From contig JBANSL010000009.1 of the NCBI GenBank assembly GCA_037127255.1, positions 15,241,975 to 15,305,974 on the forward strand: a DNA stretch of 64,000 nt. The letters run 5' to 3'. A program made the position numbers and the translations under genes. This document shows positions 1-9,808 of this stretch, piece by piece. This DNA comes from Persicaria tinctoria (Eukaryota; Streptophyta; Magnoliopsida; Caryophyllales; Polygonaceae). How positions within the stretch are numbered: the stretch's first letter is position 1; the number at the start of each line of letters is the position of its first letter. The notes beneath the pieces are model-generated. The model was not told where the DNA came from. It was given only the letters and a program-made list of their open reading frames with translations, and ran no database searches.

Positions 1-1467
1 CTTTCCTTCCTTCTCTTCCGTTTCCGTCGTTGTCGCCCAGTTCCCTGTTCAATTCCTGAGGTTGGGGATAAACCTCTTTCCTTTTCTTTTGGGCCGGGCT
101 TGGGCATGTTGGATCCGGGTTATATCTTTTGGGTGTGGGTATCCGGGTTGGGAGAGTGAGCTGGATCCGGGCCTTTCGGGTCTGGGCAGACTTGGGCCTA
201 ATTTCTGGGCATTCTTTCATTTGGATCCGATTTTAGGTTGGGCCTAATTCTTTCTTTCTCCTGGGCTGAGGTTGGGCCTAATTCTTTCTATCACTATATG
301 CTATGATTATTAATTATTATCATTATTATTAACTGATTTTTGTGGAGTTTTATAATAAATATTATATTTCTGGGATTTTATATATTATTAAAGTATTTGG
401 AAAATAACATTATTTGGAAATGTATTTAGTGATGTTTTAAATTATGATTTTAGGAATTTGAAATGAATTATGAGTTTTGATGTATAAATATGGCTTGTGA
501 AAATAGAATCGTTTGGGTGATTTAATGTCAGATTTATTTATATAATGGTTTTGAAAATAAACATGCCGGAATTACTTTAATGGTATGAAATTGTAAGTTG
601 ATTAAAGATTTAATGTTTATAAAGGGATTTTGGCCATACATGATTTGAGAATTGTTTTGAATATGAGTTGACTTAATTTGGGATTTAAGAGTTTGGAAAA
701 TATGGTTGGTACGATTTTATCAATGGGTTTGAGTGAAAGTAAATGATTTTTGGTCGATGTTGATCGTATCGGAAAGGTTTTGGAAAATGGTTTTACTATC
801 GGTTAGTTTTGAGTATGTTGAGAACTTGGGTTCGTCCGGTAGCTTATGAAAATGGCTTGATAATAGGTGTGTATTGCTTTTGGATTACTCTGGACTTGCA
901 TTGGGCCCTTGCTTGTGTTATCTTGCTGTTCTGCATCTTCAGGTAAGTCTCTTCGGAGCTTACTCAGATTGAATAGAGCTATTCCCTGCTTTAAGTGCAT
1001 GATATACTAGGTGTTGCATTCATGATCAGTATGCCATGTAGTACCATGCTAGGTTGCATTGATCGTTGAGCATTCGATTTCTCTATGTGTTTGTAAACAG
1101 AACGGCCGTTATCTGTGATAGTCCTAGAGTCTTTGCTAGGGTCATAGGGTAGCCCAGCCTCATCGGGTACCCTGAGTCAATCGAGTACTTCCTTATATTA
1201 TGATATGCCTGCGGGCTTTATTGTGGAGCGGGTTGGGCATGCGTGCCGCCCTATTATGAATGAATGCATTCACGAGCTGGCCAGTCTCCGCCTGTCGGAA
1301 GGGGTGGAGGTAGGAGAGGGATATGCCACTTGGCATTGTCTTGGGCCCTTTACAGTATTTCTGCACATTACTATGAACTAGGAGCATGCTAGTGTGTTTG
1401 AATTTCGTACTGCATTAGAGCATCTTTATTAGGTATAGCGTATATGTGTGCTTATGGTTGGGATGCA
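1..1467 (+). mobile_element. Truncated LTR of the LARD-like retroelement family
   Basis: This stretch matches 6180-7646 inside the probable solo LTR at 4949-8087, with only a handful of differences seen by eye (for example at 189, 955, 1029 and 1172), so identity is above 99%. It starts before the window and stops abruptly after GGGATGCA at 1467, where the other copy continues for another 440 bases. It carries the family's splice donor CAG/GTAAGT (940-948) and the conserved LTR box (1101-1180). No PBS follows it. The missing 3' end could reflect a deletion or a later rearrangement. No host gene is seen in it. Confidence 0.8.
1101..1180 (+). other. Conserved LTR box beginning AACGGCCGTT
   Basis: An approximately 80-base block opens with the palindrome AACGGCCGTT and ends near CATCGGGTACCCTGAGTC. 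It recurs almost unchanged in every LTR in the window: 7280-7359, 14070-14150, 22132-22210, 25768-25846, 51141-51220 and 63496-63575 on the plus strand, and about 33228-33303 and 42012-42076 (partly deleted) on the minus strand. Flanking LTR sequence differs much more between subfamilies. The 25768 copy has one change in the palindrome. Function unknown; a transcription-factor site, RNA structure or end-processing signal are all possible. Confidence 0.8.
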
Positions 1468-1472
1468 TATGT

Positions 1473-1564
1473 TCCTTAATTAACTCATGCTAGATAATTA
1501 ATATCCCATTATTTACCTTAGTGTAGCATAATATAGAAATAAAACTTGATTGAAAATCGATTAA
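1473..1564 (+). repeat. Direct repeat flanking the LINE locus, left copy
   Basis: The segment starting TTCCTTAATTAACTCATGC is repeated at about 3503-3594, on the far side of the LINE, with roughly ten differences. The two copies bracket the 43-bp tandem repeats and the LINE. The rest up to 1640 is AT-rich with no gene seen. Confidence 0.7.
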
Positions 1565-1640
1565 AGCAATAGGCACTCTTCATTGATATTCGATTGGATG
1601 TCCTCTATATCCCTACATTATATGTAAAATTGCATAGTTG

Positions 1641-1738
1641 CATGTGTTTCTTAAGTTATATCTCTACATTATATGTATAGTTGCATGTGTTTCTTAAGTT
1701 ATATCTCTACATTATATGTATAGTTGTATGTGTTTCTT
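1641..1738 (+). repeat. 43-bp tandem repeat, left part, ending in LINE target duplication
   Basis: Two full 43-bp units (1641-1683 and 1684-1726) start CATGTGTTTCTTAAG and are followed by a partial unit TATGTGTTTCTT at 1727-1738. The array resumes on the right of the LINE at 3453. The partial unit plus the first bases at 3453 are the likely target-site duplication, about 12-15 bases long. Confidence 0.85.
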
Positions 1739-3220
1739 GAGGAGTTTACTTATTGTAGACGCATATCTTTCGAGGAAGTGAAGGGGGTCATTAATAGAAT
1801 GAAGAGTAGGAGAGCAGTGGGGCCTGACGAGATCCCAGTTGAAGTGTGGGAGTGTTTGGGCGTTAAGGGAGTGGAGTGGCTCACCAAGCTTTTCAACGTC
1901 ATTCTCAGAACTGCGAGGATGCCAGAGGAATGGAGACTCAGCAAGTTAATTCCAATTTACAAGAACAAGGGCGATGTACAACAATGCAATAATTATAGAG
2001 GAATTAAACTCCTTAGCCACACGATGAAGATTTGGGAGAGAGTTATTGAATGGCGGATGAGGAGTTTGGTTAGCGTATCCGAGAACCAGTTTGGTTTTAT
2101 GCCAGGGAGGTCTACTACAGAGGCTATACATTTGATGACACGATTGGTGAAGAAATACAGGGAACGAAAGAGAAATTTACATATGGTCTTCATTGATTTG
2201 GAAAAGGCATACGATAGAGTACCAAGAGACCTTATATGGGAATGTTTGGGAGCTAAAGGGGTCCCAGAATCTTACATGAGGGTTGTCAAGGATATGTATG
2301 ATGGATCAAAGACTAGTGTGTACTCACACGGTGGGGACCCTGACTACTTTGCAGTGCAAGTGGGGTTGCACCAAGGTTCGGCTTTGAGCCCATTTCTCTT
2401 TACAGTTGTCATGGATGTGGTGTCGAGTAGTATCCAGGGTGGGATCCCGTGGTGCATGCTTTTTGCAGATGATGTTGTTCTCGTGGACGAGACGAGAGTA
2501 GGGGTTAGCAGCAAGCTTGATCTATGGAGGGATAGGCTTGAGCAGAAGGGCTTTCGTTTGAGCAGGACGAAGACAGAGTACGTGGTGTTCAGGCTGGGCG
2601 AAGAGGAAGAAGGAGACGGGGGTGTCAGCATGGGTGGGGATCTTGTTCCGGAGAAAGATAGTTTCAAGTATCTGGGATCTGTGATGCAGAGCGATGGAAG
2701 TGTAGACTTGGATGTCAAGCATCGGATTCAAGTAGGCTGGCAGAAATGGAGGGCTGTGTCAGGAGTCTTATGTGACAGAAAAGTTCCTCTGAAACTCAAG
2801 GGTAAGTTCTACAGAGTGGTGGTGAGACCGACTTTATTATATGGGGCAGAGTGTTGGGCGACAACGAAGGCACATGAACAGAAACTCTTGGTGGCTGAGA
2901 TGAGGATGCTGAGGTGGATGTGTGGGTTTACCTTGCGAGACAGAATCAGAAATGAGACTATCCGTGAAAGGGTGGGAGTGGCTAGTATTCAGGCTAAGTT
3001 ACGAGAATCGAGACTACGATGGTATGGACATGTGCAGAGGAGAGATCCAAGTGCGCCGGTACGCAGATGTGAAAATTTGGCTATCGAAGGCGTTCGTCGG
3101 GGAAGAGGACGTCCGAAGAAGAGTAGGGGTGAAGTGATTAGACATGATCTGGCCGCTTTGGGACTCTCAGAGGAGATGACGCGTGATAGGATACAGTGGA
3201 GGGAGTGCTATTCGGGTTGA
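1739..3220 (+). CDS. LINE reverse transcriptase, 5'-truncated, ORF otherwise open
   Basis: About 493 codons are open to a TGA at 3218-3220. The protein is the reverse transcriptase of an RTE-clade LINE, which copies element RNA at a nicked chromosomal target. Visible in order, counting from codon 1 at 1724: AVGPDEIPVEVW (about residues 31-42), NNYRGIKLLSHTMKIWE (RT block 1), ENQFGFMPGRSTTEAI (block 2), FIDLEKAYDRVPRDLIW with the first catalytic Asp, GLHQGSALSPFLF, and the catalytic FADD at residues 247-250. The thumb and the C-terminal RTE tail follow, with LRWYGHVQRRDP and a basic GRGRPKKSRGE. All key RT residues are present. The reading frame runs upstream to 1724 only because the target sequence happens to be open, and there is no ATG there, so I start at the LINE boundary. 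Endonuclease is absent. Expression from this copy would need an external promoter. Confidence 0.93.
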   Translation, partial: EEFTYCRRISFEEVKGVINRMKSRRAVGPDEIPVEVWECLGVKGVEWLTKLFNVILRTARMPEEWRLSKLIPIYKNKGDVQQCNNYRGIKLLSHTMKIWERVIEWRMRSLVSVSENQFGFMPGRSTTEAIHLMTRLVKKYRERKRNLHMVFIDLEKAYDRVPRDLIWECLGAKGVPESYMRVVKDMYDGSKTSVYSHGGDPDYFAVQVGLHQGSALSPFLFTVVMDVVSSSIQGGIPWCMLFADDVVLVDETRVGVSSKLDLWRDRLEQKGFRLSRTKTEYVVFRLGEEEEGDGGVSMGGDLVPEKDSFKYLGSVMQSDGSVDLDVKHRIQVGWQKWRAVSGVLCDRKVPLKLKGKFYRVVVRPTLLYGAECWATTKAHEQKLLVAEMRMLRWMCGFTLRDRIRNETIRERVGVASIQAKLRESRLRWYGHVQRRDPSAPVRRCENLAIEGVRRGRGRPKKSRGEVIRHDLAALGLSEEMTRDRIQWRECYSG

Positions 3221-3452
3221 CGAACCTTAGTCGGGTGCAACGTTTTACCGCATCATGCTTTTTACGCGTATCCTTTACACCGTGTGAATTACAGTTTATG
3301 TAGGATATGTGCTACCATCTTCCCTTGTTGTCTTGTCTTTGGGTCACTAGGAAACACCCTCTCGACCTAGTCGGGGAAAGGGTGCGTACAATCCGACCCC
3401 CCAGACCCTGCTCTTTGAGCGGGATATATTGGGTTTGTTGTTGTTGTTGTTG
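1739..3452 (+). mobile_element. 5'-truncated RTE-type LINE retrotransposon
   Basis: The element begins inside the reverse-transcriptase frame, so the endonuclease half is missing, as expected from abortive target-primed reverse transcription. After the stop codon at 3220 comes a 3' UTR of about 210 bases containing GGTGCGTACAATCCGACC, and the element ends in a (TTG)n tail at about 3434-3452. This tail and 3' UTR style are typical of plant RTE LINEs. It has inserted into a 43-bp tandem repeat, and its target duplication reads ATGTGTTTCTT on both sides. Because the ORF is uninterrupted the insertion is probably fairly young, but without its 5' half it cannot move by itself. Confidence 0.92.
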
Positions 3453-3594
3453 CATGTGTTTCTTAAGTTATATCTCTACATTATATGTATAGTTGCATGT
3501 GTTTCTTAATTAACTCATGCTAGATAATTAATCTCCCATTATTTACCTTAGAGTAACGTAAAATTGAAATGAAACTTGGTTGAAAATCGATTAA
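3453..3594 (+). repeat. 43-bp repeat and direct repeat, right side of LINE
   Basis: 3453-3495 is a full 43-bp unit identical in layout to 1641-1683. From 3496 the sequence moves into the right copy of the direct repeat (TTCTTAATTAACTCATGC). It shows what the empty LINE target looked like. Confidence 0.8.
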
Positions 3595-3647
3595 CAAATT
3601 GAAATAAAACTTGGTTGATATCGGATTTCATTAAACATATAACATAA

Positions 3648-3758
3648 CTAAGGGAGGTTGTCTCTCCCTAGAATTGAAATAATTAAGCATAAGGGAGGTT
3701 GTCTCTCCCTAGAATTGAAATAAACATAAGGGAGGTTGTCTCTCCCTGGAATTTAAAT
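3648..3758 (+). repeat. Three-copy short tandem repeat with internal hairpin
   Basis: AAGGGAGGTTGTCTCTCCCT followed by (A/G)GAATT(G/T)AAAT occurs three times, about 38-40 bases apart. Within each unit AGGGAG and CTCCCT are inverted and could pair. It lies just downstream of the minus-strand gene candidate and could be its 3' flank. Confidence 0.75.
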
Positions 3759-3781
3759 AAAGAAAAGAAAAATGCCATAAA

Positions 3782-4317
3782 CTAGAGGGTTAGTTCATCA
3801 TCAAGGTTGATCACCACCTTCTCCTTCTTCGGCCCAGTCATGCTTTGATCCACCTCCTCTTCGAACACCTCCTCTAGCTTGACTGTATAGACCGGAGATT
3901 GCTCAAGCGTGAGCTGCTTTTGGATACCACTGCGGATCGGGGTGGTTCTCGGCGTTGCTTTATCACACATACCCGCTATATTATCTGAAATTTTGTTGAA
4001 CATCCAAAGGGTGTCCACCAGTGGGACATCGCCAGCGAGAATGTCCTTCAATAGGGGGGTATATCCTCTGTTTATAAGCCTCTGAAGCAGCACGGTCAGT
4101 TCGAATTCCAGGTTGCGACACCTGGTGGAAACGTTTTCGTTGTAGTAAGACAAACCAACGGGGCTCTTGGGGAATATGTGTGTATGAGGTGCATTAGTTA
4201 TTTCTTTAGGGCTTGCTTGGCTAAGACGGGGGTGGATCTAGGGGTTGGTGGGGTTTTGGCGGTTTTTAGGGCTTTAGGGGTTGTGGTTTTTTTAGGGCCC
4301 TTTGGTGTTCTTGCCAT
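3782..4317 (-). pseudogene. Unknown protein gene broken by one frameshift
   Basis: I do not recognise this gene. On the minus strand an ATG at 4315-4317 opens a Lys/Thr/Pro-rich frame (MARTPKGPKKTTTPKALKTA) that stops after 39 codons at 4198-4200. In the next frame, entered at about 4205, the reading is open for roughly 140 codons to a stop at 3782. It passes through SPKEITNAPHTHIFPKSP, then a leucine-rich stretch (LEFELTVLLQRLINRGYTPL), and ends in an acidic tail (EEVFEEEVDQSM, then INLDDELTL). The two parts overlap so that a single-base indel would fuse them into one protein of about 178 residues, with a basic N-terminus and an acidic C-terminus. A short intron or a real frameshift event are alternatives. 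A TATA-like box lies about 100 bases upstream of the ATG. It may be a decayed host gene or an accessory frame of an old transposon. Confidence 0.45.
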
Positions 4318-4418
4318 TGTTGATTAAGGGAGAAAGACATCGAGATTTTTACAGAGGGATGAGTGAGTGCAAGATCAAAGGAGTACGTGCACTGGCCATA
4401 CCTGCAGGATTCTCATCT

Positions 4419-4429
4419 CCTTAAATAGG
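4419..4429 (-). promoter_or_regulatory. TATA-like box upstream of the broken gene
   Basis: The minus strand reads CCTATTTAAGG here, about 100 bases upstream of the ATG at 4317. That spacing would give a 5' leader of roughly 70 bases starting near 4390, with a pyrimidine-rich stretch following. The upstream 4430-4500 is GC-rich. Only position and sequence support this; no other gene is seen in 4318-4637. Confidence 0.4.
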
Positions 4430-4637
4430 CTGGGATCATCAACCTGACGGTGAGGAGGCGGGAAGCGCGCGCTTAATGCCGCCACCATGGGGATCCGTGC
4501 GGTTGGGAGTAATTACACCTGTGCCTTCCATCCGTGCTGGGTGCCGGCGCCATGGAGGTTTTCCGAAGAGTCACCCGGATCTTTCTTTTATTTTTAATAT
4601 ATATATATATCCATACAATGATATATATATAAATATA

Positions 4638-4791
4638 GGGAGTGGTTCCAGAGTGCACACTCCTTAGAGTGTACCTTGTGCACAAATCCTGGCCATTGAT
4701 GGATAGGAAATGGAAGGCAAGGATTAAAAGGATTTTTTTATTTCTTTTGTTAAAGCTGTGGGACCCGCATGGGTAAAAATCACCCACTCCC
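4638..4791. mobile_element. MITE-like element with GGGAGTGG terminal inverted repeats
   Basis: The segment begins GGGAGTGGTTCC and ends CACCCACTCCC, giving an imperfect terminal inverted repeat of about 8-9 bases. It contains GTGCACACTCC and AGTGTACCTTGTGCAC, which are shared with 9322-9474. A short (TA)n run abuts its left side. I see no clear target duplication, so the superfamily is unassigned. Confidence 0.5.
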
Positions 4792-4948
4792 CTTCCCACT
4801 CTCCTTTTGCATTACGTGAAACTCAAGCCCCATTTTTTTTTCCACCCTTTAGCACGTGAAACCCAAGCCCTTTATTTATTTATTTATTTATTTAATATGA
4901 GTAATTGTTGGGGAACCATCTGATTTCTTTTGTTTTTAAATTTGTCGA
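4792..4948. other. AT-rich spacer without gene
   Basis: The stretch includes two related phrases (CGTGAAACTCAAGCCC and CGTGAAACCCAAGCCC), a (TTTA)n run near 4872 and the left target GTCGA of the following LTR. Nothing coding is seen. Confidence 0.6.
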
Positions 4949-7900
4949 TGTAAAGGCTCGGATTTTTAAATAATAAATTTTAATAATTAATAAAATAAAA
5001 GGGGTTGATGTCAAAAATTCGGATATTTGAAAATCCTCATATTCGCCTTAAAAATCGTATTTTAAAATCCTTAAAGCGGATTCCGGCTTAATTTTGAACC
5101 TTGAAGGACAATTCCGTCATTATGCCTTGGGATTTGAAATAAACTTTAGGATGTCGACATCTTCGAGATTTGAGATTTATATTGGGTTTCTCGGATTCAG
5201 AGTTTTGATTAGATTTTATACGAGTCGGGATAACATCGAGATGACGGGTTCCGGGTATTTTTAAATTTGTGGCATATGTGAGGACCACTTCCTATTTCTT
5301 TCTTTTTCCCCTTCCCTCTCGGCCTGTTGCTGAGCAACAGCTCTTCCTCCCACTCAGTTGCACCCCAAAATAGCCAAACACCCTCACTCCCCACCCTCCC
5401 CTCTTGTACATTGCCCTCCCAACCTTGGCAAAATGCCAAATGAAACTTGCAGAACCCATGCCGATTTCACCAGGCCTCCACCACGCCAATTGGGAGAGAA
5501 TCAAGGTCCCCCTGCTCCCTTTTCTTTTGACTGAATCGGTGTCCAGACAAGCACCCCATCCTCAACTCTCGTTCACCCATTTTACATCTCCTCCCTTCCC
5601 TTCCTCTCTGGAATTCCCCTTTCAAACACATATCCCAAACCCAGGAACCCACCAACAAGAATCACCATTCCGATTCCAGCCACCACCTTCCCCCTCGCTG
5701 ATTTTCGTCCAACAGTCGCCCAAATCGTCGTCGCCGCCATTGAAGGGACACCACCGAAGATGCTCTCCCACCTCCTCCTTCTTTCTCCGTGCTCAAGCAG
5801 CAGCAGAAATTCTTCGACGACCAGGACGAAGCCGAGCCCAGGAGCGCCGCCAGGAACACCACCGCAGGCATCCGCGCGCCCCTCTGTTTCCGATTCGGCC
5901 TCGGTAAGCTTTCGATCTCCACATTCATACTTGAAACCACGAAAAGGCTCACCTTTAACCCTTCAAACGACCTAGGCCATGACCGGCGATTCCGACTCCG
6001 ACAAATCCCAATCGCGCTCCGACGACGTTTTCCGGCGAACTCGATTCCCTCGGTGAGCTTTCTCTTCCTCCTTCCTCTTACTCGCGTTTTGGTCCTTCTG
6101 GGTTGATTGAGGTCGGAATCGGGGTTCGGTCGGGGTGGGTAAACCTCTGTCCGAAAGGCCGCCGGCGAGGCATGGAATCATTTCCTTCCTTCTCTTCCGT
6201 TTCCGTCGTTGTCGCCCAGTTCCCTGTTCAATTCCTGAGGTTGGGGATAAACCTCTTTCCTTTTCTTTTGGGCCGGGCTTGGGCATGTTGGATCCGGGTT
6301 ATATCTTTTGGGTGTGGGTATCCGGGTTGGGAGAGTGAGCTGGATCCGGGCCTTTCGGGTCTGGGCAAACTTGGGCCTAATTTCTGGGCATTCTTTCATT
6401 TGGATCCGATTTTAGGTTGGGCCTAATTCTTTCTTTCTCCTGGGCTGAGGTTGGGCCTAATTCTTTCTATCACTATATGCTATGATTATTAATTATTATC
6501 ATTATTATTAACTGATTTTTGTGGAGTTTTATAATAAATATTATATTTCTGGGATTTTATATATTATTAAAGTATTTGGAAAATAACATTATTTGGAAAT
6601 GTATTTAGTGATGTTTTAAATTATGATTTTAGGAATTTGAAATGAATTATGAGTTTTGATGTATAAATATGGCTTGTGAAAATAGAATCGTTTGGGTGAT
6701 TTAATGTCAGATTTATTTATATAATGGTTTTGAAAATAAACATGCCGGAATTACTTTAATGGTATGAAATTGTAAGTTGATTAAAGATTTAATGTTTATA
6801 AAGGGATTTTGGCCATACATGATTTGAGAATTGTTTTGAATATGAGTTGACTTAATTTGGGATTTAAGAGTTTGGAAAATATGGTTGGTACGATTTTATC
6901 AATGGGTTTGAGTGAAAGTAAATGATTTTTGGTCGATGTTGATCGTATCGGAAAGGTTTTGGAAAATGGTTTTACTATCGGTTAGTTTTGAGTATGTTGA
7001 GAACTTGGGTTCGTCCGGTAGCTTATGAAAATGGCTTGATAATAGGTGTGTATTGCTTTTGGATTACTCTGGACTTGCATTGGGCCCTTGCTTGTGTTAT
7101 CTTGCTGTTCTGCATCTTCAGGTAAGTCTCTTCAGAGCTTACTCAGATTGAATAGAGCTATTCCCTGCTTTAAGTGCATGATATACTAGGTGTTGCATTC
7201 ATGATCAGCATGCCATGTAGTACCATGCTAGGTTGCATTGATCGTTGAGCATTCGATTTCTCTATGTGTTTGTAAACAGAACGGCCGTTATCTGTGATAG
7301 TCCTAGAGTCTTTGCTAGGGTCATAGGGTAGCCCAGCCTCATCGGGTACCTTGAGTCAATCGTGTACTTCCTTATATTATGATATGCCTGCGGGCTTTAT
7401 TGTGGAGCGGGTTGGGCATGCGTGCCGCCCTATTATGAATGAATGCATTCACGAGCTGGCCAGTCTCCGCCTGTCGGAAGGGGTGGAGGTAGGAGAGGGA
7501 TATGCCACTTGGCATTGTCTTGGGCCCTTTACAGTATTTCTGCACATTACTATGAACTAGGAGCATGCTAGTGTGTTTGAATTTCGTACTGCATTAGAGC
7601 ATCTTTATTAGGTATAGCGTATATGTGTGCTTATGGTTGGGATGCAGAGTTAAGTGGGCATCGATCTGATCCCGCTCCAAATCAATTTTTTGAGGAATTA
7701 TTTATGTTCATCCTATCGGTGCTGTTTGCTTATTGCGCGGGTCATTTTGTCGGCGGAGAGTGGGCGCTGGAGTTATAGACTTCATCAGACTCTGATTATA
7801 TTGTTTTGGATTTATACTTTTGACTCCGTTTTGACCCGGCTCCGCCGTGGCACTTGTATCTGTACTTTACTTCCGCTTTACTTCCGTTTGAAATGGTTTC

Positions 7901-8087
7901 CGCGACATAGTCTTAGGACAGGTTAAGGGTACCCAACGGCCCTTCGAGGTTTTAGGGTTTGAAATCCCTCTTTCTACAAATCTTAAAATGAGTTTGAAAC
8001 CTCGACCCGTACCTGAATTGCAAGATCCGAACAAGGGGTTTTATCCCTTGAAACGTAACCCGGAAATCATAATTCTGGGCCGTTACA
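4949..8087 (+). mobile_element. Probable solo LTR of the LARD-like family
   Basis: It starts TGTAAAGGCTCGG and ends CTGGGCCGTTACA, the same termini as the LTRs of E1, E2a and E3. Flanks read GTCGA on the left and GTCAA on the right, a 5-bp target duplication with one change. Neither a PBS follows nor a PPT precedes, so it stands alone. Length is about 3.14 kb. Inside are a GC- and CT-rich section (about 5290-6180), an AT-rich middle, the splice donor at 7120-7127 and the conserved box at 7280-7359. Open frames in the GC-rich part are Pro/Ser/Arg-rich and match nothing I know. They look like compositional artefacts. Confidence 0.8.
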
Positions 8088-8500
8088 GTCAATCCTACTG
8101 AATAATATTTCACATACTACCGAATAATATTATGTTATCTTTTTCCCATCACTAGAAAATTTACCAATTCTCCTGAATAATTTGTTACATACTATTGAAT
8201 AATTTTTGTAATCAATTTCATATAAAAAAACTCAATTCCCTAAACAAAACTTACTATTTACACGAATAATAATTCGTATTTTACCGAATAATATTTCATA
8301 ATTTACCTAAACATAAAAAAAACGATCTTAACAACCTCAGATTTTACGAACAAAACTTGTATTCCACCGAATAATATTTTATATCTAACAAATAAAATTA
8401 ACAACCTCAGATTTTCCTAAAAAATTTGACAATTGTCCCGAATAATCTTTTGAGATTTACCGAATAATCCTGGTATTGCACCGAATAATCCATAGAGATT
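8088..8500. repeat. AT-rich array of (A)CCGAATAAT motifs
   Basis: The motif ACCGAATAATATT and close variants (CTGAATAAT, TTGAATAAT, ACGAATAAT, CCCGAATAAT) occur more than ten times at irregular 20-60 base spacing in one orientation. Clustered short motifs of this kind are seen in subterminal regions of CACTA and other DNA transposons, where transposase binds. I could not find matching terminal repeats. Confidence 0.55.
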
Positions 8501-8509
8501 CATAGATGA

Positions 8510-9320
8510 CATTGTTCAACCATCTGCTCTGCATCGTCCTTCTCCTCCTTCAAACCAAATGCAGGTACTTGCCCTTTCTTTCACCGATTATCTTCGATTG
8601 AGGTGGAAAATCGAGTGCGATTGAAGTGGAAACCAAAGAGGAGTCATGGAATGAACCCGATTGTCTTGTCGCCGCTCCACAACCTCCCGATTCCTCGCCG
8701 CCTCAACCTAATTTGCCATCTCCGACCCCGACCCCGACCACTCTTTCTCCGGCCCCATCACCGCCATCAACATCGATGTCGCCTTGCCCATGGCCACCGC
8801 TGCGTCCTTCGTTGGCAAAGAAGGACAGGATCTACGGCGGAACATACCTGAACAAAACCCTTCGCAGCCGCCTATTCCGCCGCGCCGCACAGGAACCTCC
8901 GCCAACCGTCGCCACCACCGCCCAGATCTGACGCAGCCGTCCTGCCTCCTAGTCTCGCCTCCATCGCCACCACCGCTTCGCCTTACGCTTTCCCGGTGCT
9001 GAGAAGGATCATCACCGGCCTTCACTGCCACGCCTCTTGTCGCCTCCGATTGTATTGAGGCTCGGCCTTCCCACAGTGGCGAGATGGCGGTGCTGAGAAG
9101 GGATACGAAGTGGGTGATGCAGAAGCGCGCATTGGCCTCCGCTTCGCCGCCGCTGCCTCCGCCTCGCCTCACCGTCGGTCTCCGAAATCGGCCGCCGATC
9201 ATCAACACCAAAGGCGTGGTAATTGGGTGTTCAATTTCCTCCTGGATCCAAACGATGAAGGAGGCTGCACTTTGGGAATTAGGTTTTATTGCTTAAAATA
9301 CCACGCGCCTGGTAAAAGAG
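8510..9320 (+). other. GC-rich gene-like patch without recognisable product
   Basis: The block is sharply richer in G+C than its flanks, with open frames of 70-167 codons on both strands (for example 8626-8931 plus, 9084-9296 plus and 8708-9211 minus). All are Pro/Ser/Arg or Gly/Arg-rich, with no domain I can name. It sits between the CCGAATAAT array and a MITE-like end, so it may be captured gene sequence inside a non-autonomous DNA transposon. No gene product can be assigned. Confidence 0.4.
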
Positions 9321-9321
9321 G

Positions 9322-9469
9322 GTATGGCTGATTATACTGCGGGTCCCACTTCTAATTTATTAAAAATAAATAAAAATGACTTTTAATCTGAGCCATCCAT
9401 CACACAACGATCAAGGGCTCAAATCTGTGCACAAAGTACACACTAAGGGGTGTGCACAAGTTACCCATT

Positions 9470-9474
<5 letters not shown>
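9322..9474 (-). mobile_element. MITE-like segment related to 4638-4791
   Basis: Read on the minus strand it starts GGGAATGGGTAACTTGTGCAC, trimmed here to its first bases, and carries GTGTACTTTGTGCAC, GAGCC, ATGGATGG and GGGACCCGC in the same order as 4638-4791. A (TA)n run abuts the same end in both copies. It could also be the right end of a longer element that includes 8088-9320. Confidence 0.45.

Positions 9475-9536
<62 letters not shown>
9473..9536. repeat. (TA)n microsatellite
   Basis: About 32 uninterrupted TA units are present. Confidence 0.97.
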
Positions 9537-9539
<3 letters not shown>

Positions 9540-9743
9540 ATTATTATAATAAAAAATCATTTCTAATAATTGGCGTACCCTATAAATCCGGATTTTTCTT
9601 AACATAATCCCAATTTCCATTACCAAAAATTTGGTATTAATAATAATTATGGTAAGATAATCATTCTACGTTATGAAAAGAATCGTTCATAATACGGGTT
9701 AATTAAACAAAAATTTAAAAGAGGTTAATATGTTTAAAAAAAA
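9537..9743. other. AT-rich spacer before the tandem array
   Basis: No gene is seen. At its right end the sequence TTTAAAAGAGGTTAATATG leads into the first array monomer, which begins in the A-rich tract before ATAGAGATTTAG. Confidence 0.5.
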
Positions 9744-9772
9744 AATAGAGATTTAGCCAAATTGAGTGAAAT

Positions 9773-9805
<33 letters not shown>

Positions 9806-9808
<3 letters not shown>

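Noticed and set aside
4198..4317. Resemblance of MART at the broken gene's start to the histone H3 tail
   Set aside because: Only the first four residues agree; the H3 core is absent.
8088..8500. CRISPR-like array from regularly placed CCGAATAAT motifs
   Set aside because: Motifs are only 9-13 bases, spacing is irregular, and the sequence is plant nuclear DNA.
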